From Flavobacterium araucananum (GTDB lineage: Bacteria > Bacteroidota > Bacteroidia > Flavobacteriales > Flavobacteriaceae), in NCBI RefSeq assembly GCF_002222055.1, contig NZ_MUGS01000014.1:180042-244041 (forward strand): a stretch of 64,000 nucleotides of DNA. Direction: 5' to 3'. The position numbers and the translations under genes are program-made. The number at the start of each line of letters is the position of its first letter. Within the stretch, counting starts at the first letter, position 1. The notes below the pieces were generated by a model. That model saw only the letters and a program-made list of their open reading frames with translations, searched no databases and was not told the origin of the DNA. Positions 61,502 to 64,000 of the stretch are shown in pieces.

Positions 61502-62926
61502 TTATTTTTTTGTTTTAAAAACTTTATAACATACAAAAAGAATCCCTAACCAAATAGGAATTAATTCTACGGATAACTTCATATCAGTGATCCACATGAT
61601 GGACAAAATACCCAATAAAAAAACAAAACAGATGTAGTTACTTAGCGGATAAAATAAAGAGGGAAACTTAGTTTTTGTATTTTCCTTGTCTTTCGAGCGT
61701 CTAAATCTGAGGTGCGTATACGAAATCATAACCCAGTTAATAATTAAAGAAGACACCACCAGAGACATTAAAATACTAAAAGCCTCTTTAGGCATTACTT
61801 TATTGATTAAAATACAGATCGCTGCAAAACAGGACGAAATTAAAATGGCATTAATGGGTACTGAATGTTTGTTTAGTTTCATTAAAAACTTAGGTGCATT
61901 GCCCTGATCTGCCAAACCATATAACATACGGGAGTTGCTGTATACACTACTATTGTATACGGATAAAGCTGCGGTTAATACGATTAAGTTCAAAACATTG
62001 GCAATAAGGCGTGTAAAAAATATTTTGTTACCAAATAGCTCAAACTCCATCCCGTTAAGATTTTGAAAAACCATTACAAAGGGGCTACTATCTGTAGTAA
62101 TTTGTTGCCAGGGCGACAAAGCAAATAAAATGATCAATGCCCCAACATAAAATATAAGGATTCTATAAATGACCTGATTGGTAGCTTTTGGAATGTTTTT
62201 TTCCGGATTTTCGGCCTCAGCAGCGGTGATTCCAATAAGTTCTAAACCACCAAAGGAGAACATAATAAGCGCCATTGCCGCTAACAAACCTTGAAAACTG
62301 CCATCAGTAGTTTTTTTAAAGAAACCCTTAGGAAAAAAGCCTCCATCATTATATAAATTATGAATGGTAGCATGTTCGCCTCCTGTACCACTTATAAGCA
62401 AGTACGTACCAAAAAGGATCATTGCAATAATTGCGACCACTTTTATGATCGAAAACCAAAATTCAGTTTCTCCATAAACTTTTACAGAGGCAAAATTCAG
62501 AGCATTAATAACCAGAAAGAAAAATAAACTGGATGCCCACAGCGGAATTCCAGGCCACCAAAACTGGACATAAACACCAATGGCGGTAAGCTCAGCCATA
62601 CTGACTAAAATGTATAAAATCCAATAATTCCAACCGGATGCAAAACCGGCAAAAGAACCGCAATACTTATAGGCAAAATGACTAAAGCTTCCTGATACAG
62701 GCTCTTCGACAACCATTTCGCCAAGTTGTCTCATGATAAAAAAAGCGATAATTCCGGCAATAGCATAGCCCAAAATAACAGATGGTCCTGCCAGTACAGC
62801 CGCTGGACCAATGCCCAGGAAAAGCCCTGTTCCTATTGATCCGCCTAAGGCAATTAACTGAATGTGGCGATTGGTTAGCCCGCGTTTAAGCTGATTCTCT
62901 TGTATGTCTTGCTGTGTGTTTTTCAC
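61502..62926 (-). CDS. Amino-acid permease (APC family, AAT type)
   Basis: 474 residues with twelve hydrophobic segments. The family signature is QLIALGGSIGTGLFLGIGPA in helix 1, then GEMVVEEPVSGSFSHFAYKY, and the central AMALIMFSFGGLELIGITAA (helix 6) with the EAENPEKNIPKATNQV loop. This resembles CycA/AroP/ProY-type proton symporters for neutral or aromatic amino acids; the exact substrate is not decided by sequence reading. It is alone. Confidence 0.92.
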   Translation of the reverse strand: MKNTQQDIQENQLKRGLTNRHIQLIALGGSIGTGLFLGIGPAAVLAGPSVILGYAIAGIIAFFIMRQLGEMVVEEPVSGSFSHFAYKYCGSFAGFASGWNYWILYILVSMAELTAIGVYVQFWWPGIPLWASSLFFFLVINALNFASVKVYGETEFWFSIIKVVAIIAMILFGTYLLISGTGGEHATIHNLYNDGGFFPKGFFKKTTDGSFQGLLAAMALIMFSFGGLELIGITAAEAENPEKNIPKATNQVIYRILIFYVGALIILFALSPWQQITTDSSPFVMVFQNLNGMEFELFGNKIFFTRLIANVLNLIVLTAALSVYNSSVYSNSRMLYGLADQGNAPKFLMKLNKHSVPINAILISSCFAAICILINKVMPKEAFSILMSLVVSSLIINWVMISYTHLRFRRSKDKENTKTKFPSLFYPLSNYICFVFLLGILSIMWITDMKLSVELIPIWLGILFVCYKVFKTKK

Positions 62927-63173
62927 AAATTAGTTTTTTAAATGAGCTAAATGTACTCACAAATGTATAAACAGCGAATATAAGTTAAAAAAGAAATCCT
63001 GCCAAGTATGAAAATTATACTTGTGTTCCTGAAAGAGATTTTTTTAAGAAATTTTTAATTAGCCTCTCAAGGGTCAAAAGTCTACAATTTGTGGCGTTAG
63101 GCACATTTCAAGTCTTGATTGGCATAAATAGATTTGCAACCTGGAAACATAATTGACAAATTGTGAATTTCTT

Positions 63174-63872
63174 CTAACAAATCAACAACAACCTGTATTC
63201 TCCTTCATTTTCTATTGGGGCTCTATGAATACAAGGCAACACTTGTTGTTTTGGATGATCTACGGCAAGTCGCCAAAGATGCCCTAGTCCTAAATTAACT
63301 GGTTTTGCATCCTGATGCACCTGATAATGCAGATCAAAATAATTTTCTTCCAGAAAGTTCTCGAATTCTTCCGGTGGTCCGTCATACAACTCTTTGAGCT
63401 TTGTTCTAATTTCCGGAATTAGGATTTTTTGCTCGGCTTGCGAGTTAGAAACAATATCACTTGCTGCTCCGTGATAGGTACATAAAAAAGTATCTGTTGC
63501 AATGGGCGAACGATCAACATGAAACGAATAGACATCTGTCGCTATAAAATCAAATTCGTCATCACGTTCATAACACTTGAGTAAATTAAGAGAAGGCGAA
63601 GCGCCAAAATTCGTTAATAATTGTAAATCATTCAGGATTGTTTCTCTCGCTATATTCCCTTTTTCTGATAGTTGGAGCGCGATTAGATCTTCAGGATAAA
63701 CTTCGGTTATGTTTTCTTTTAGAGATAACTGGGCTACAATCTCATTAAAATCACCATTCAAATGCCTGTACCAGCACAACGCATTCCTATCTCCAATAAA
63801 ATTGGTATGTACAAGCTCAGAAAAAGTAGCGACTACGGCTATTTGGCTGTTGTCAAGAAATGTATTGCTCAT
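63174..63872 (-). CDS. DUF1826-like protein
   Basis: 232 residues from ATG 63872 (the frame to 63920 adds a non-family start). Motifs FHVDRSPIATDTFLCTYHGA and LPCIHRAP with GHLWRLAV resemble DUF1826, whose conserved His/Asp suggest metal binding, though similarity was judged from memory. The N-terminal part is helical (LCWYRHLNGDFNEIVAQLSL, LLTNFGASPSLNLLKCYERD). No partner gene is in the window; DUF1826 genes elsewhere are sometimes near metal-related GTPases. Confidence 0.55.
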   Translation of the reverse strand: MSNTFLDNSQIAVVATFSELVHTNFIGDRNALCWYRHLNGDFNEIVAQLSLKENITEVYPEDLIALQLSEKGNIARETILNDLQLLTNFGASPSLNLLKCYERDDEFDFIATDVYSFHVDRSPIATDTFLCTYHGAASDIVSNSQAEQKILIPEIRTKLKELYDGPPEEFENFLEENYFDLHYQVHQDAKPVNLGLGHLWRLAVDHPKQQVLPCIHRAPIENEGEYRLLLIC

Positions 63873-64000
63873 AATATATAGTAAGAAGCTGGTTACTTCA
63901 TGCGTTGCAAAATTATGCAATAGTAATCAAAGTCCCGTATTTACTAAGCTATAATATTAAAGGTTGCAGAGCCGCTCTGTTTTACTCCTAAATAAGTGGC
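63873..64000. other. Window end, no gene seen
   Basis: AT-rich bases upstream of the DUF1826-like gene. GCAGAGCCGCTCTG (63965-63978) contains a small GC-rich dyad CAGAGC-CG-CTCTG, and no frame reaches the window edge convincingly. Confidence 0.3.

Noticed and set aside
1..64000. tRNA, rRNA, tmRNA genes or phage/transposase genes
   Set aside because: None recognised on either strand while reading; small repeats and remnants are present, but no intact mobile-element gene.

Overview
The window is AT-rich, gene-dense and typical of the Bacteroidota, most likely Flavobacterium or a close relative. The evidence is: TAnnTTTG/TTG promoter elements instead of -10/-35 boxes and Shine-Dalgarno sites; TonB-dependent receptors; LytTR/LytS-type signalling; many AraC regulators; SusE/F-like and DUF4833 domains; a TssD-type (Bacteroidota) Hcp; and small flavobacterial intergenic inverted repeats. 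I saw no rRNA, tRNA, CRISPR array or transposase. All calls come from reading the sequence; no database search was run.

Layout. 1-5.5 kb: a LytTR regulator (cut by the window edge) with its sensor kinase, a TonB-dependent receptor and a secreted serine hydrolase. 6.2-9.7 kb (minus): a compact operon that looks like a peptide natural-product (RiPP) locus. It has a 52-residue precursor-like gene, a TraB/GumN protein, a small secreted protein, a class I isoprenoid-synthase-fold protein and a PqqD-like/M50 membrane protease. The combination of short Trp-containing peptide and isoprenoid-synthase-fold enzyme recalls ComX/ComQ. This is the best candidate for an undescribed system. 10.6-16.6 kb: a serine hydrolase with a SusE/F-like tail, then a peroxide-stress operon (nitroreductase, ohrR, ohr) with a readable promoter and OhrR-like operator, then an Lrp regulator and a bile-acid-symporter-like transporter. 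16.7-18.9 kb: mesX-mesD, a short-form methionine synthase system. 19.9-28.2 kb: a MATE pump, an unusual cytochrome bd-like pair with cytochrome c domains on both subunits, and a Sco/YHS/CNGxC metal-handling operon. 28.5-34.9 kb: small redox enzymes with an AraC regulator, and a CNGxC protein / siderophore receptor / PepSY operon whose last gene carries an internal stop. 35.2-39.1 kb: a photolyase island (TIGR03643, photolyase, DUF2256, FeS photolyase) with decayed genes inside it. 39.2-50.2 kb: a receiver protein, flavoproteins, NAD(P) enzymes and a run of related AraC regulators. 50.4-55.6 kb: a periplasmic carbonic anhydrase and a putative lipid-modification cluster (SDR, PhyH, CDP-alcohol phosphotransferase, GtrA, DUF4833). 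56-60.5 kb: a lipoprotein with a JAMM-like HxH...SxxD motif plus a small lipoprotein, and an evolved Hcp (TssD) with a C-terminal extension next to a probable exported immunity protein. 60.8-64 kb: a thioesterase, an amino-acid permease and a DUF1826-like protein.

Small dispersed repeats mark several intergenic regions. They are a GCGCAAA...TTTGCGC family, an AACACATAGAAACATAG terminal-inverted-repeat family, and a pair of ~145-bp elements ending in terminator hairpins. At least five gene remnants (PepSY, DUF2452, cryptochrome DASH, an SDR and an unknown fragment) point to ongoing gene decay.
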